Shown here: in pieces, positions 43,060-51,122 of the stretch
Layout: each line of letters opens with the position of its first letter
Numbering within the stretch: position 1 is the first letter of the stretch
Source: Acidobacteriaceae bacterium TAA 166
GTDB taxonomy: Bacteria; Acidobacteriota; Terriglobia; Terriglobales; Acidobacteriaceae
DNA: 64,000 nucleotides
Direction: 5' to 3'
Assembly: GCA_000421065.1 (NCBI GenBank)
Contig: ATWD01000002.1
Coordinates: 1,042,685 to 1,106,684 of the forward strand
The notes under the pieces: generated by a model
Told to the model about the DNA's origin: nothing
Databases searched by the model: none
The model's input: only the letters and a program-made list of their open reading frames with translations
Program-made: the position numbers and the translations under genes

Positions 43060-43471
43060 TTCCCACATGCTTTCAATCCACTTCTGAAACTTCCAAAGAC
43101 AGTTCATGCAGGAGGGAGGAGTTGCACTCCTCGCCTGTCTCCAGCCGCGTTCCGCGTCTTCCGCCACCCACCACAGCGGCCTGTTCCTGCCGCAACGCGA
43201 CCCTGAAAATCATGTGCGCTGACGCGCACGAATAAGGAAACCAAACCTTTGCTGAGGGCGCTGCCCTGGCGCGGCGCAAGGGGTTTCCCAACAGTCTTCC
43301 GCGCTTCGCTTGTGCAGACCTTCGCTACGCTTCGCCCTCCGCTTTGCTCCGGGTGGGAGATACCCCTCCCCTTGCGCCTTGCCGCCCCGCCTTCGCCAGG
43401 AGGCGTTCGGCATGTAGGTACATGCCGCGCACGGCATGAAAAGCAAAAGCAACCGCAAAGGAGCAAGCACC
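43060..43471. other. Gap between relaxase and ardC, with a block shared with the relic
   Basis: No gene recognised. Positions 43261-43332 match 4235-4304 before the ParB relic (CGCGGCGCAAGGGGTTTCCC and flanks). The block is GC-rich with CTTCGC-type short repeats (43295-43360), and GCATGT/ACATGC-type dyads occur near 43408-43435. It may hold the promoter for the ardC-parB genes. Confidence 0.45.
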
Positions 43472-44434
43472 ATGAAGAAGCCAAGCACCAGCAGCAGGCC
43501 AAGCCTCTATCAGACCGTTACCGACCGCATTATTACCAGCCTCAAGGCTGGCGTGATTCCGTGGGAGAAGCCGTGGAAGTCTCCACGCTTCGCAGGCGGG
43601 CCATTCCCGCGCAACTTCTACACCGGCAAGCCCTACCGGGGAATCAATGTTCTCTTGCTTTGGTCGAGTGACTACAGCAGCCCGTTTTGGTTGACCTTCA
43701 AACAAGCGCAGGAGTTGAAAGGCACCGTCCGCAAGGGTGAACACGGAACGCCGATTGTCTTTTACAAGCAGCTTCCCGAAGACCAAAAGAAACAAGCAGC
43801 CAACGATGGAGACGAAGACACACGCGCCCCGTTTGTTCTTTGCCGCTATACCGTGTTCAACGTCGAGCAGTGCGACGGCCTCACGATTCCTGAAGTCTCG
43901 CAGCCCATGCACGCGCCGGACGTGGACGAGGACGAGCTTTGCGAAAGCATCGTCAACGGATGGGAGAATCGCCCCTCACTTCATCTGACCAGCCCCACCG
44001 AGTACCGCGCTTATTACCGGCCCTCTACTGATTCCGTTCACATGCCTGCACGTTCCCGCTTTGTGGACACAGCCCACTACTACAGCACTTTTTTCCATGA
44101 GCTGATTCACAGCACCGGCCATGAAAGCCGCCTGAATCGCACCTTTGGCGACCGTTTCGGAGATGAGCTTTACAGCAAAGAGGAATTGGTTGCGGAGATG
44201 GGCGCGGCCTTTCTCTCCGCCATCGCTGGCATCGCCAACGAGCACACCGACCGCAACACCACCGCGTACATCCAGAACTGGATTAGCAAGCTGGAAGAAG
44301 ATAACCGGCTCATCGTTCACGCCGCCGCGAATGCACAGAAAGCCGTGGACTCCATTCTCGGCAGCACCTTCGAGGATGCCGCAGAGCAGCCCGTCACCAC
44401 CGCCGCAGCGGAAGAACTTGCGGAGGTGGCGTAA
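43472..44434 (+). CDS. ardC: ArdC-like antirestriction protein
   Basis: This protein of about 320 residues starts at 43472 (AAAGGAG at the right distance; an ATG at 43436 is in frame but has no site). The N-terminal ssDNA-binding domain reads SLYQTVTDRIITSLKAGVIPWEKPWK...RNFYTGKPYRGINVLLL. The C-terminal zincin domain has HELIHSTGH and a downstream glutamate in EELVAEMGAAFLSAIAG. ArdC proteins protect incoming single-stranded DNA and relieve host restriction, which fits a conjugative element next to a restriction-like system. It overlaps the next gene by 1 nt. Confidence 0.9.
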   Translation: MKKPSTSSRPSLYQTVTDRIITSLKAGVIPWEKPWKSPRFAGGPFPRNFYTGKPYRGINVLLLWSSDYSSPFWLTFKQAQELKGTVRKGEHGTPIVFYKQLPEDQKKQAANDGDEDTRAPFVLCRYTVFNVEQCDGLTIPEVSQPMHAPDVDEDELCESIVNGWENRPSLHLTSPTEYRAYYRPSTDSVHMPARSRFVDTAHYYSTFFHELIHSTGHESRLNRTFGDRFGDELYSKEELVAEMGAAFLSAIAGIANEHTDRNTTAYIQNWISKLEEDNRLIVHAAANAQKAVDSILGSTFEDAAEQPVTTAAAEELAEVA

Positions 44435-44844
44435 TGCAGACCGTATTGGACATTCTCAAGCGGGCCGGAGGCTACCGACCCACGCTCTCCCTCAAGATCG
44501 AAAACCTGCCTTTCATGGCGCTTGTCATCGAGGCCATCGGAACCGGGCCGATGGGATTGCCCGCTCTCTCCGTCGCGCACTACGGCGAACAGAACGGCGA
44601 CCTCATGCGTGACCCGGAGATGTGCTTCGAGCTTGGCTTCGCCGGAGGCCCGCACCTGAATCCGTGGTACTGGCGTAACGATTACGTGGCCGTCGAGCAG
44701 TGGAGCCGCAACATCGTCCGCGACCATTACGTGCATTTGATTCAGTTGCACGAGCAGCACATCCGCTTTGCGAAGACGTGGGACAACAACCTGCGTTTGC
44801 AGGGATTCGCAGACGCTTTCACGGACAAGTCGATTCGTGGCTAG
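44434..44844 (+). CDS. DUF6908-like conserved hypothetical protein
   Basis: This 136-residue soluble protein (MQTVLDILKRAGGYRPTLSLKIENLPFMALVIEAIGTGPMGLPALSVAHYGEQNGDLMRDPEMCFEL) resembles small proteins found between ardC and parB genes in many conjugative elements. The function is unknown. Coupled to ardC by TAATG. Confidence 0.6.
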   Translation: MQTVLDILKRAGGYRPTLSLKIENLPFMALVIEAIGTGPMGLPALSVAHYGEQNGDLMRDPEMCFELGFAGGPHLNPWYWRNDYVAVEQWSRNIVRDHYVHLIQLHEQHIRFAKTWDNNLRLQGFADAFTDKSIRG

Positions 44845-44927
44845 TCCGCTCTCTTCGGGGCGGAACAGCCCGACGTGTCTCCGCTCCGTTTCCATTCACC
44901 ATGTAACCGCTCGAAAGGAGCCTTGTC

Positions 44928-46502
44928 ATGCAAACCCAAGTCAGCAACGCCACCGAGTACCGCAATGTTTCGCTCTCACTATTGAGTGAGTCCAAGACCA
45001 ACCCGCGCCGCATCTTCGAGGATGCGGCCTTAAAAGAATTGGCATCAACCATTCGGACGCAGGGCGTTCTCTCGCCCTTGCTGGTACGGCCCGTCACCGA
45101 GAACGGTTTCGAGATCGTCTTCGGCGCACGGCGTTACCGCGCCGCGCAGTTGGCCGAAGCCGATACCGTCCCCGTCCGCATCAAGCAGATGACGGATGCG
45201 GAAGTCATCGAAGCGCAGCTAATTGAAAATCTCCAGAGACGCGACGTGCATCCGATGGAAGAGGCGCAGGGCTTCCGCGCTCTGCTGGACTTGGAGGAAC
45301 CCAAGTACAGCATCGAGCAGATCGGCGCGAAGACGGGAAAATCCGCCGCGTATGTGGCTGGCAGATTGAAATTGACCGAGCTTGTTCCCGCCGTGGTCGA
45401 TGCGTTCTATAAGGATGAAATCGGCGTAGGCCACGCGCTGCTGCTGGCGAAGTTGCAACCCGCGCAGCAAGAGCAAGCCTTGCCGCATTGCTTCCGCGAG
45501 GATTGGAGTGGAGCGAGTAAGAATCGCAACATCCTTCTCCCCGTCCGCAATCTCCAATATTGGATCGAGCAGAACGTCATGCTCATTCTGAAAGATGCTC
45601 CGTTCAACAAGCGCGATACGCAGTTGGTTCCGGCTGCGGGTAGCTGTGTGGATTGCCCCAAGCGAACAGGCCACAACAAGCTATTGTTCTCTGACCTTGG
45701 CAAGCAGGACGCTTGCAGCGACCCCGGTTGCTATCAGGCCAAAGTCTCGGCGCACGTCGCCCAGGCCATCGCCGCGAAACCGCAGCTTGTGCAGATCAGC
45801 ACGGCCTATGGGACGCAGAAGGAAGACAGCCCTGTACTCCCGCGCAACAAGTACACCGAGATTCACAAGCCGACGAGCAAAGAAGATGCGAAGCGGCCAC
45901 AGTTCAAGGTGTGCAAGTTCACCGCCGACGCCATCATCACCGAAGGCGAAGGCATCGGCACCGTGCAGAAGGTGTGCGCGAATCCATCTTGCCCCGTCCA
46001 TCATCCCAAGCCGAAGGCAACCCGCGAGGATGAGAAGTGGAAGGCCGAGCAGGAGAAGCAGCGGAAAGAACAGGCCATCGCTAACACGACCGGCCTTCGC
46101 GTCCTCGCCGCCGTAAGCGCCGCCGTGCCTGTCCGCCTGATGAAGCGTGACCTGCTTTTCATCCTTGAGAAGCTGGTAGCTCTGATGGATGAGCGGCGCA
46201 TCGAGACACTGGCGCGGCAGCACGGCATCCGTCAGAAGCGCGACGATGGCGGCTTGGCAAAGGTGTTCGGTTCGTTCCTTCGCCGCGCCGATGAAGGGAC
46301 GCTCTCGCGCCTCATGGTGGAGACAAGCATTCTGCTTGCGGCATCGCGCACGAACCCGGCCACCGTTCTCCGCGATGCGGCCACCACGTACAAGGTGAAT
46401 ACGGATGCCATCGCCCTCAAGGTGAAGCAGGAGTTTGCCGCGAAGGAGAAGGCGAAGAAGGCCACCGCGCAGGCTGCGAAGCCAGCGAAGAAAGCAGCCT
46501 GA
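44928..46502 (+). CDS. ParB/RepB/Spo0J-family protein
   Basis: This 524-residue protein has an N-terminal ParB nuclease-like domain (SLLSESKTNPRRIFED, LASTIRTQGVLSPLLVRPV, GARRYRAAQLAEADTVPVRI, QLIENLQRRDVHPMEEAQGF), a KorB-like helix-turn-helix (YSIEQIGAKTGKSAAYVAGRLKL) and a Cys-containing region (CVDCPKRTGHNK, CYQAKV). The C-terminus is Lys/Ala-rich. It probably acts as an element maintenance or regulatory factor; no ParA is present in the window. The chimeric relic at 4286-4833 derives from a related gene. Confidence 0.9.
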   Translation: MQTQVSNATEYRNVSLSLLSESKTNPRRIFEDAALKELASTIRTQGVLSPLLVRPVTENGFEIVFGARRYRAAQLAEADTVPVRIKQMTDAEVIEAQLIENLQRRDVHPMEEAQGFRALLDLEEPKYSIEQIGAKTGKSAAYVAGRLKLTELVPAVVDAFYKDEIGVGHALLLAKLQPAQQEQALPHCFREDWSGASKNRNILLPVRNLQYWIEQNVMLILKDAPFNKRDTQLVPAAGSCVDCPKRTGHNKLLFSDLGKQDACSDPGCYQAKVSAHVAQAIAAKPQLVQISTAYGTQKEDSPVLPRNKYTEIHKPTSKEDAKRPQFKVCKFTADAIITEGEGIGTVQKVCANPSCPVHHPKPKATREDEKWKAEQEKQRKEQAIANTTGLRVLAAVSAAVPVRLMKRDLLFILEKLVALMDERRIETLARQHGIRQKRDDGGLAKVFGSFLRRADEGTLSRLMVETSILLAASRTNPATVLRDAATTYKVNTDAIALKVKQEFAAKEKAKKATAQAAKPAKKAA

Positions 46503-46518
46503 AAACACCGCATCATTA

Positions 46519-46548
46519 CGAGCCTGCCAATCGGCAGGCTCGTTTTTT
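46519..46548 (+). terminator. Intrinsic terminator after parB
   Basis: CGAGCCTGCC and GGCAGGCTCG form a perfect 10-bp stem with an AATC loop followed by six T. Confidence 0.92.
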
Positions 46549-46757
46549 CTCGCCGGTCTTTCCCGGCCCTCAAGTGTGCCAGCGCCTCCGGCGCCGGGCT
46601 TGACTTGCCCACCCGACCGGCACCTGAGTACAGAGATGACGTGCATTGAAAAGATTTTTTTCTTCGCCTTCGATGGTGCTTGGAGAGCAGCACACAACCC
46701 AACGTCTTATTCTTGTGCTGCTTAGGATTCACGACAGAATGAGTCCTAGATTTTCTG
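46549..46757. other. Boundary between conjugation genes and iron cargo, no gene
   Basis: About 210 bp after the parB terminator. No reading frame with recognisable content and no clear repeat was found. Confidence 0.4.
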
Positions 46758-46770
46758 GACTAAGTTAGTC
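46758..46770. promoter_or_regulatory. Rrf2/IscR-like operator upstream of the Cys-rich gene
   Basis: GACTAAGTTAGTC is a perfect 13-bp palindrome (6-bp arms around G) and fits the IscR type 1 core GACTR-N3-YAGTC. It is preceded by TTTCTG, and TTTACA follows 17 bp later, so it may sit in a promoter spacer. Similar sites are at 48441-48453 and 48577-48589. An Rrf2 regulator with three cysteines is encoded at 57935. Confidence 0.55.
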
Positions 46771-46839
46771 GCAATTTACAGAAAATAAACCACATACTAC
46801 CGTTGTTCTTGAGGGCGATTCGCCACAGGAGGCAACATC

Positions 46840-47046
46840 ATGGAATCAGTTCACAACGGTCAGTGCGGACTCTGTACCCACTTCGGAGAAGGTCACAAGA
46901 GCGACGTGCTGGTAAGCATTCGCAGCAAGCATGAAGCAGACCTCAAGGTTCTCGACGAGTGCGGTCATCCCAAGCACGCGGCGCTGCACCTGAAGGTGAC
47001 GCCGATCAGCGGATGCGATGGCTTCGTTCCCGCTGCCGCAGCGTAG
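46840..47046 (+). CDS. Small Cys-rich protein of the iron cargo
   Basis: This 68-residue protein has CGLC (C9, C12) plus C41 and C59, with several histidines (GEGHKSD, CGHPKHAALH), giving a plausible metal or Fe-S site. The start follows AGGAGG. No family recognised. The Rrf2/IscR-like operator upstream and the shared bidirectional terminator with the FTR1 gene suggest a role in iron handling. Confidence 0.6.
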   Translation: MESVHNGQCGLCTHFGEGHKSDVLVSIRSKHEADLKVLDECGHPKHAALHLKVTPISGCDGFVPAAAA

Positions 47047-47066
47047 CGACAGATCAACAGATCGAG

Positions 47067-47094
47067 ACAGCGGCCCGACGCAGCGGGCCGCTGT
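47067..47094. terminator. Bidirectional hairpin between the Cys-rich gene and the FTR1 gene
   Basis: ACAGCGGCCCG and CGGGCCGCTGT form a perfect 11-bp stem with a 6-nt loop between two converging genes. T-runs are weak, so termination may rely partly on pairing strength. Confidence 0.65.
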
Positions 47095-47099
47095 TGCGT

Positions 47100-48101
47100 T
47101 TAATGGCTGCTTGTCTTCGAGCGTTCCGCAACGAAGTAAGAACCAAGCACGAGGACGAACGCGAGTGCCTGTGCTGCCAGCGTCTCTATCGTTGGGAACA
47201 CCGAGAACCAGAGTCCCATCCATGACGGGATGCGTTCGGTGAGTGATGCAACCGGTGTCGTCGGCAGCCAGTGAGCAAGCTGCATCTCTTGCGCCTGTTC
47301 GCCCACCATCACGACCAGCACCAGACCGAGCAGAACGCCGGTCAGCACCAGCATCTTCCGGTATGGAAGTTTGCGATGCGCGATGAAGGTAAGCACGGCG
47401 ACCACGCCCGCGAGAGCAGAGCCGAGCAACACGCCAAGATAGACCGGCTCGTTGCCGAGGCGCAGCCGATAGCTTTGCAGGAAGAGAACCACTTCAACAC
47501 CTTCCCGGTAGACGGAAGAGAACCCAAGCAGCCCCATGCCGACCGCGAGTTTGCGTGTGCTATCGCGGTCTTCCAGCAGCTTGCGCTTCCTGCGATTGTG
47601 AAGTGAGATCCATCCCGTCCAGTACATCTTGTGAAAGAACCAGTTCATCACCACCAGCAGGACGATGACCGCAAGCAGGCCGGTTGCAGCTTGCAGTTGA
47701 AGCGCGGACACTTTCTCGCTGATGTCATCGAGAACCCGCACGGCAACGGCCCAGGTCGCCAGCGTCGCCACCAAGCCGACGCCAGCTCCAGCAGCGATGG
47801 GATTGCGTTGCCGCTGTTGTTCGCCGGTTAGTCCAGCAGTGATGGCCGCGAGTACCAAAATGCACTCCAGTCCCTCGCGCAGCACCAGCACCGCAATATC
47901 GAAGACAGCGGCGCTCCGGCTTGCGTTCGGAGCGAGAGGATTGGGATTGCCGAGAGACACTGTGCTTCGCCACAGCAGGACCGCGAGTAGAGCTATCGCC
48001 ACAAGCACTACCGCAATCGTCATGATTGGCTTTCCGCGTCCGGTTGCCCGTTGCGGAGTATGTGACGAAACCAACGAACCCATCTCCCTTACTGCTCCCA
48101 T
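47100..48101 (-). CDS. FTR1-family iron permease
   Basis: This protein of about 333 residues starts at the ATG at 48101. The longer open frame to 48407 would overlap the small upstream gene out of frame and has an Arg/His-rich, non-coding-like start. Seven or so hydrophobic segments are visible. Two REXXE motifs are the iron-coordinating signature: REGLE (75-79) and REGVE (199-203). FTR1/EfeU permeases import iron, usually Fe3+ formed by a partner oxidase; no EfeO/B partner is nearby. It starts 11 bp after the small Cys protein, in one operon led by the structured leader. Confidence 0.9.
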   Translation of the reverse strand: MGAVREMGSLVSSHTPQRATGRGKPIMTIAVVLVAIALLAVLLWRSTVSLGNPNPLAPNASRSAAVFDIAVLVLREGLECILVLAAITAGLTGEQQRQRNPIAAGAGVGLVATLATWAVAVRVLDDISEKVSALQLQAATGLLAVIVLLVVMNWFFHKMYWTGWISLHNRRKRKLLEDRDSTRKLAVGMGLLGFSSVYREGVEVVLFLQSYRLRLGNEPVYLGVLLGSALAGVVAVLTFIAHRKLPYRKMLVLTGVLLGLVLVVMVGEQAQEMQLAHWLPTTPVASLTERIPSWMGLWFSVFPTIETLAAQALAFVLVLGSYFVAERSKTSSH

Positions 48102-48112
48102 CGCGTGACTCT

Positions 48113-48328
48113 TCAATTCGGCCTTTGCGCCTGTTCCATCTCTCCGGCAGCGGCGATAACGGACAAGCACTCCATCGCCTGCTTCACCATCTGCGCGGTC
48201 TGCGCGAACATCTCCGGCACCATGTTGATGACGATGGGGCCGATGCTCAGAAGGACACAGTTGCATCCGCACAGCCGGACGGCTCCGGTGCCGGGACTCT
48301 CCGCTAGGACTACGCTGATCTCGCTCAT
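48113..48328 (-). CDS. Small Cys-containing protein in the FTR1 operon
   Basis: This 71-residue protein has RLCGCNCVLL (C-x-C-x-C) and an amphipathic C-terminal helix (MVPEMFAQTAQMVKQAMECLSVIA). It is the first gene of the FTR1 transcription unit, preceded by promoter, operator and structured leader. Unrecognised; the CxCxC site suggests metal binding. Confidence 0.55.
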   Translation of the reverse strand: MSEISVVLAESPGTGAVRLCGCNCVLLSIGPIVINMVPEMFAQTAQMVKQAMECLSVIAAAGEMEQAQRPN

Positions 48329-48373
48329 GGTGTCGTCTCATCCTTCGGGACGATGCGCCGAACCGCGCATCGC

Positions 48374-48422
48374 GTCGATCTCCAGAGAGGCGGCGGTGCT
48401 TCGCCAAAAGACTCCGCCGCCT
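48374..48422 (-). ncRNA. Candidate structured leader RNA, copy 1 (FTR1 operon)
   Basis: On the minus strand a 9-bp perfect stem (48414-48422 with 48388-48396) encloses a 17-nt loop containing GTCTTTTGGCGAAGC (48412-48398). GAGATCGAC follows at 48382-48374. The element is about 20 nt downstream of the predicted -10 box and 45 nt upstream of the ATG at 48328. The same loop and tail with different stem sequences recur at 48633-48683 and 51049-51102. Confidence 0.6.
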
Positions 48423-48437
48423 TCTGCTTTGAAATGC

Positions 48438-48466
48438 AGACTAAATTGGTCCTATATTTGTGTCAA
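48438..48466 (-). promoter_or_regulatory. FTR1-operon promoter with Rrf2-like operator in the spacer
   Basis: On the minus strand TTGACA (48466-48461) and TAGTCT (48443-48438) are 17 bp apart. The operator-like GACCAATTTAGTC (48453-48441) begins in the spacer and overlaps the -10 box. It matches 11 of 13 positions of the palindrome at 46758-46770. Confidence 0.6.
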
Positions 48467-48567
48467 GGGTTTGAAAGCGAGTGGAACCGAACTGGATTTA
48501 GTTGGTGGGATGAGGCAGAGAGTGGAGTCGTGCGGACTTCAAGCCAGCCGCGCTCTGGCTAGGAAAT

Positions 48568-48596
48568 TTGATCTAGGACCAAAATTGTCGTATTTT
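48568..48596 (+). promoter_or_regulatory. Sigma-factor-operon promoter with Rrf2-like operator in the spacer
   Basis: TTGATC (48568-48573) and TATTTT (48591-48596) are 17 bp apart. The spacer contains TAGGACCAAAATTGTCG, whose GACCAAAATTGTC (48577-48589) fits the GACYAA-N-TTRGTC pattern at 10 of 12 informative positions. A small hairpin AGCCAG/CTGGCT (48542-48560) lies just upstream. It diverges from the FTR1 promoter. Confidence 0.55.
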
Positions 48597-48632
48597 AAGT
48601 ACATTGTGAAAAGGGTTTTGATCTTGAGGAGA

Positions 48633-48683
48633 CCCTCGCGGCCTGTCTTTTTGGCGAAGCGACCGCGAGGGCCTGAGATCGAC
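48633..48683 (+). ncRNA. Candidate structured leader RNA, copy 2 (ECF sigma operon)
   Basis: CCCTCGCGG (48633-48641) and CCGCGAGGG (48663-48671) form a perfect 9-bp stem around a 21-nt loop with GTCTTTTTGGCGAAGC (48645-48660). The tail GAGATCGAC is at 48675-48683. It starts about 30 nt after the predicted transcription start, 183 nt before the sigma gene. Confidence 0.6.
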
Positions 48684-48866
48684 AACCCAAAGGCTGACGA
48701 TTACTTGTCACTATAGACGAAATCTCAGCCACGCGAGATGCACGGAGACAAACTGTGGCTGCTACCAGACCCTCGACTCGACCGGAACACGATAGGTTCG
48801 AGCGGGCCTTTGCCCCGGTCTTTCTGCCATTCCTATTCCCACTGAGCGGGAGCTATTGACCTGCTT

Positions 48867-49436
48867 ATGGCGTCGTCTCCTTCCTTCGCAGTAGCAAAAC
48901 CCGGCAGCAGCCCACTCGATACCGTGATGGAACTTGAGTCGGTGTATACAGACCGGCGACACGATATTGTGCATATGCTGCTACGGCAAGGTGTCCACGA
49001 AGCAGAAGCCGAGGATGTTACCCAACAGGTCTTCCTGAATGCGTATGACCGCCGCGAAACCGGCACCGGCTCACTCTTTAATTGGTTATCAACCTGCGCA
49101 CGCAACCTTGCTGTATCGCGCTACCGGCGAACACGCAAGGAACAGTTAGCGCCAGCGGAGCAATGGAGAGAGTGGGAAGAAACCCTCGCAGACCCCGCTA
49201 AGAGCATCCTGATCCGAATCGAAGAAGAGCAGAGATACGCGATGGTGACAAAGGCCATCGCAGGACTTAGCCTGCGACAACAGCAGTCTCTCCTTCTGCG
49301 CAGCAGGGGATACAACTATCAACAGATAGCCGATGCGCTCGACATCTCGAAGGACAGCGCCATGTATGCTGTCCACTCTGGCATCGAGAAGCTGCGGGAT
49401 ACACTGAAGCTTAAACGCCAAACTTCCTGCCCATGA
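48867..49436 (+). CDS. ECF-type RNA polymerase sigma factor
   Basis: This 189-residue protein has sigma region 2 (HEAEAEDVTQQVFLNAYDRR, FNWLSTCARNLAVSRYRRTRK) and region 4 (GLSLRQQQSLLLRSRGYNYQQIADALDISKDSAMYAVHSGIEKLR). The next gene, overlapping by 4 bp, encodes a zinc-finger membrane anti-sigma factor. A TonB receptor gene follows, as in iron-starvation sigma systems. The start region is preceded by a promoter, operator and structured leader. Confidence 0.9.
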   Translation: MASSPSFAVAKPGSSPLDTVMELESVYTDRRHDIVHMLLRQGVHEAEAEDVTQQVFLNAYDRRETGTGSLFNWLSTCARNLAVSRYRRTRKEQLAPAEQWREWEETLADPAKSILIRIEEEQRYAMVTKAIAGLSLRQQQSLLLRSRGYNYQQIADALDISKDSAMYAVHSGIEKLRDTLKLKRQTSCP

Positions 49437-50941
49437 CGAACTCCGAGCATCCTTCGTGGAAACAACTACTGTTATGGCAGACGGGCGAGCTTCCACCGGA
49501 AGAGGCTCAAGAGGTTCAGTCCCATCTCAAGCTGTGTTCTGCCTGTAGAGAACAGGTAGACGAGGCTGAGTCCGCGTTTGAACACATCGCATGGGTGGAT
49601 GCGGAAGCGGAGCGCCGCAGGTCCGCCGCCAGCAGGAAGAACCTGCCTGCACGCATCATTCAATCCCATCCAGTGACGATAACGACGGCCTCTGTCGTGA
49701 TCGCGGCGCTGCTTCTGGGTACATTGTTTCAGTGGACGCCGCAGGCCCGCGCCGAATCGCTACTCGATAAGGCAGTTCAGGAGCAGATAAAAGAGTACCG
49801 TCCTGTGCGCTTCCTGAAAGTGCAAAGCGGTTCTCTCTCCTGTGCCGTTGCGCTTGGGGCAAGCCTCGCACGTCCCCAGCTTGTTTCGGCAGGCTCGACC
49901 AATTTTTGCGAGAACGTCTCCCATCATCTCGCCTCAGCCAGCCGCCAATGGAACAGCCTGCTTTCGGCAGAGAGCTTCCAGAAGTGGCGTCACTCGCTGG
50001 CAAAGAAACAGGATTCCATTCATAAGTCCGATGACACGATTGAAGTCAGCACGACCACCGAGAACGGAATGGTGCGGGAAGCCAGCTTGCAGCTACGCTC
50101 TTCTGATTACCGCCCGATTGCCGCGCACTTCCAGTTTGCCGGAACAGATTCGCTTAGCATCGACGTAAACGAAGATCATGCCGCCGAAGAAAAAGCTGCC
50201 ACAGAGCAGGCGATGCTGGCAAAGCAACCGCAATCGTCCGCCGTGTTGTCCGAAGACGAGCAACATCCTTTGATCGACCCGCTCGATGAGACAGAGGCGC
50301 AGGTCCGGCTGGCATTGCATCAGGCCCAACTGGACAGGAACATCCTTCTGGCCGTGGAGCGGCAGCATGGCATCATCCGGGTTTGGGGAGCCGTGCCGTC
50401 GGAGAACGACCGTGCAAGCGCAGAAACCGCTCTCAATTCTCTGGCTCATGTGAACGTCTCCCTAATCACCCAGGCCGAGGAACAGGAGCAGCGTAAGCCG
50501 CTGCCGTGGTCTTCCTATCAAGGTGATGATGTTCCTCTGGCGGAGGAAAAGCTAACTGCAATCTTCCCCGATGGTGGCGCGGAGCGACATCAGTTCCAGA
50601 ACGACGTGGATGCACTGACGCGCCGCATCGTAGGAGAGGCAAAGTCGCGGGACGCGCTTCTGACGTTGCGCTCCCGTCTCTCCACCACACAATATGACGA
50701 GCCTCTGGAGAGAGCTGCGCGCGACCTCTCCGATTCGCTGCGTGCGGATACGCTGGAGCTGGCAGGCAGGCTCGCCCCGTTTACGGGAACCGTCGCCCAC
50801 GCCCGTTCGGTGATGAGCTACCAGCAGGCGATGCAGCTTTATACCCTGGTGCATGAGATGACGTTTATGGGCCAGAAAAATAGCCATCTTCAACTCGCTC
50901 AGGTAGTTAGTCGCACTCGGCGGCTACTCACCAGAAACTAA
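49433..50941 (+). CDS. Zinc-finger membrane anti-sigma factor with large outer domain
   Basis: This 502-residue protein has an N-terminal H-x3-C-x2-C motif (H31, C35, C38 in HLKLCSACREQ), the usual zinc-binding anti-sigma site, and one membrane segment (about 81-101, VTITTASVVIAALLLGTLFQW). The extracytoplasmic region of about 400 residues is helical and has no match I recognise. It should hold the sigma factor at the membrane until an iron or envelope signal arrives. The large outer domain is longer than in usual ECF anti-sigmas. Confidence 0.8.
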   Translation: MTNSEHPSWKQLLLWQTGELPPEEAQEVQSHLKLCSACREQVDEAESAFEHIAWVDAEAERRRSAASRKNLPARIIQSHPVTITTASVVIAALLLGTLFQWTPQARAESLLDKAVQEQIKEYRPVRFLKVQSGSLSCAVALGASLARPQLVSAGSTNFCENVSHHLASASRQWNSLLSAESFQKWRHSLAKKQDSIHKSDDTIEVSTTTENGMVREASLQLRSSDYRPIAAHFQFAGTDSLSIDVNEDHAAEEKAATEQAMLAKQPQSSAVLSEDEQHPLIDPLDETEAQVRLALHQAQLDRNILLAVERQHGIIRVWGAVPSENDRASAETALNSLAHVNVSLITQAEEQEQRKPLPWSSYQGDDVPLAEEKLTAIFPDGGAERHQFQNDVDALTRRIVGEAKSRDALLTLRSRLSTTQYDEPLERAARDLSDSLRADTLELAGRLAPFTGTVAHARSVMSYQQAMQLYTLVHEMTFMGQKNSHLQLAQVVSRTRRLLTRN

Positions 50942-51048
50942 GCCTCTCTTTGCCTCAAAAAAGTTTTCCACAATAGTCCATTTTTTGCCTTCCCCAAGCG
51001 TGTACATAACAGGGAGATATTTTCGGCTTCTGGCCGGAATGTCTCCTG

Positions 51049-51102
51049 GAAATGCGCGGCTTAAGTCTTCTGGCGAAGCGAACCGTGTGTTTTGAGATCG
51101 AC
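51049..51102 (+). ncRNA. Candidate structured leader RNA, copy 3 (TonB siderophore receptor)
   Basis: AAATGCGCGG (51050-51059) pairs with CCGTGTGTTT (51083-51092) over 10 bp, three of them G-U. The loop contains GTCTTCTGGCGAAGC (51065-51079), followed at once by GAGATCGAC (51094-51102). The ATG is 20 nt downstream, so the tail lies next to the ribosome-binding region. Confidence 0.6.
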
Positions 51103-51122
51103 TTGGAAAGGCGACTATATCC

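Noticed and set aside
48101..48407. N-terminal extension of the FTR1 permease to 435 residues
   Set aside because: The extra 102 residues are Arg/His-rich and overlap a better small gene in another frame; the ATG at 48101 follows that gene by 11 bp.
50969..50981. Fourth Rrf2-like operator before the TonB siderophore receptor (GGACTATTGTGG on the minus strand)
   Set aside because: Only about 8 of 12 informative positions match and no promoter could be placed around it.
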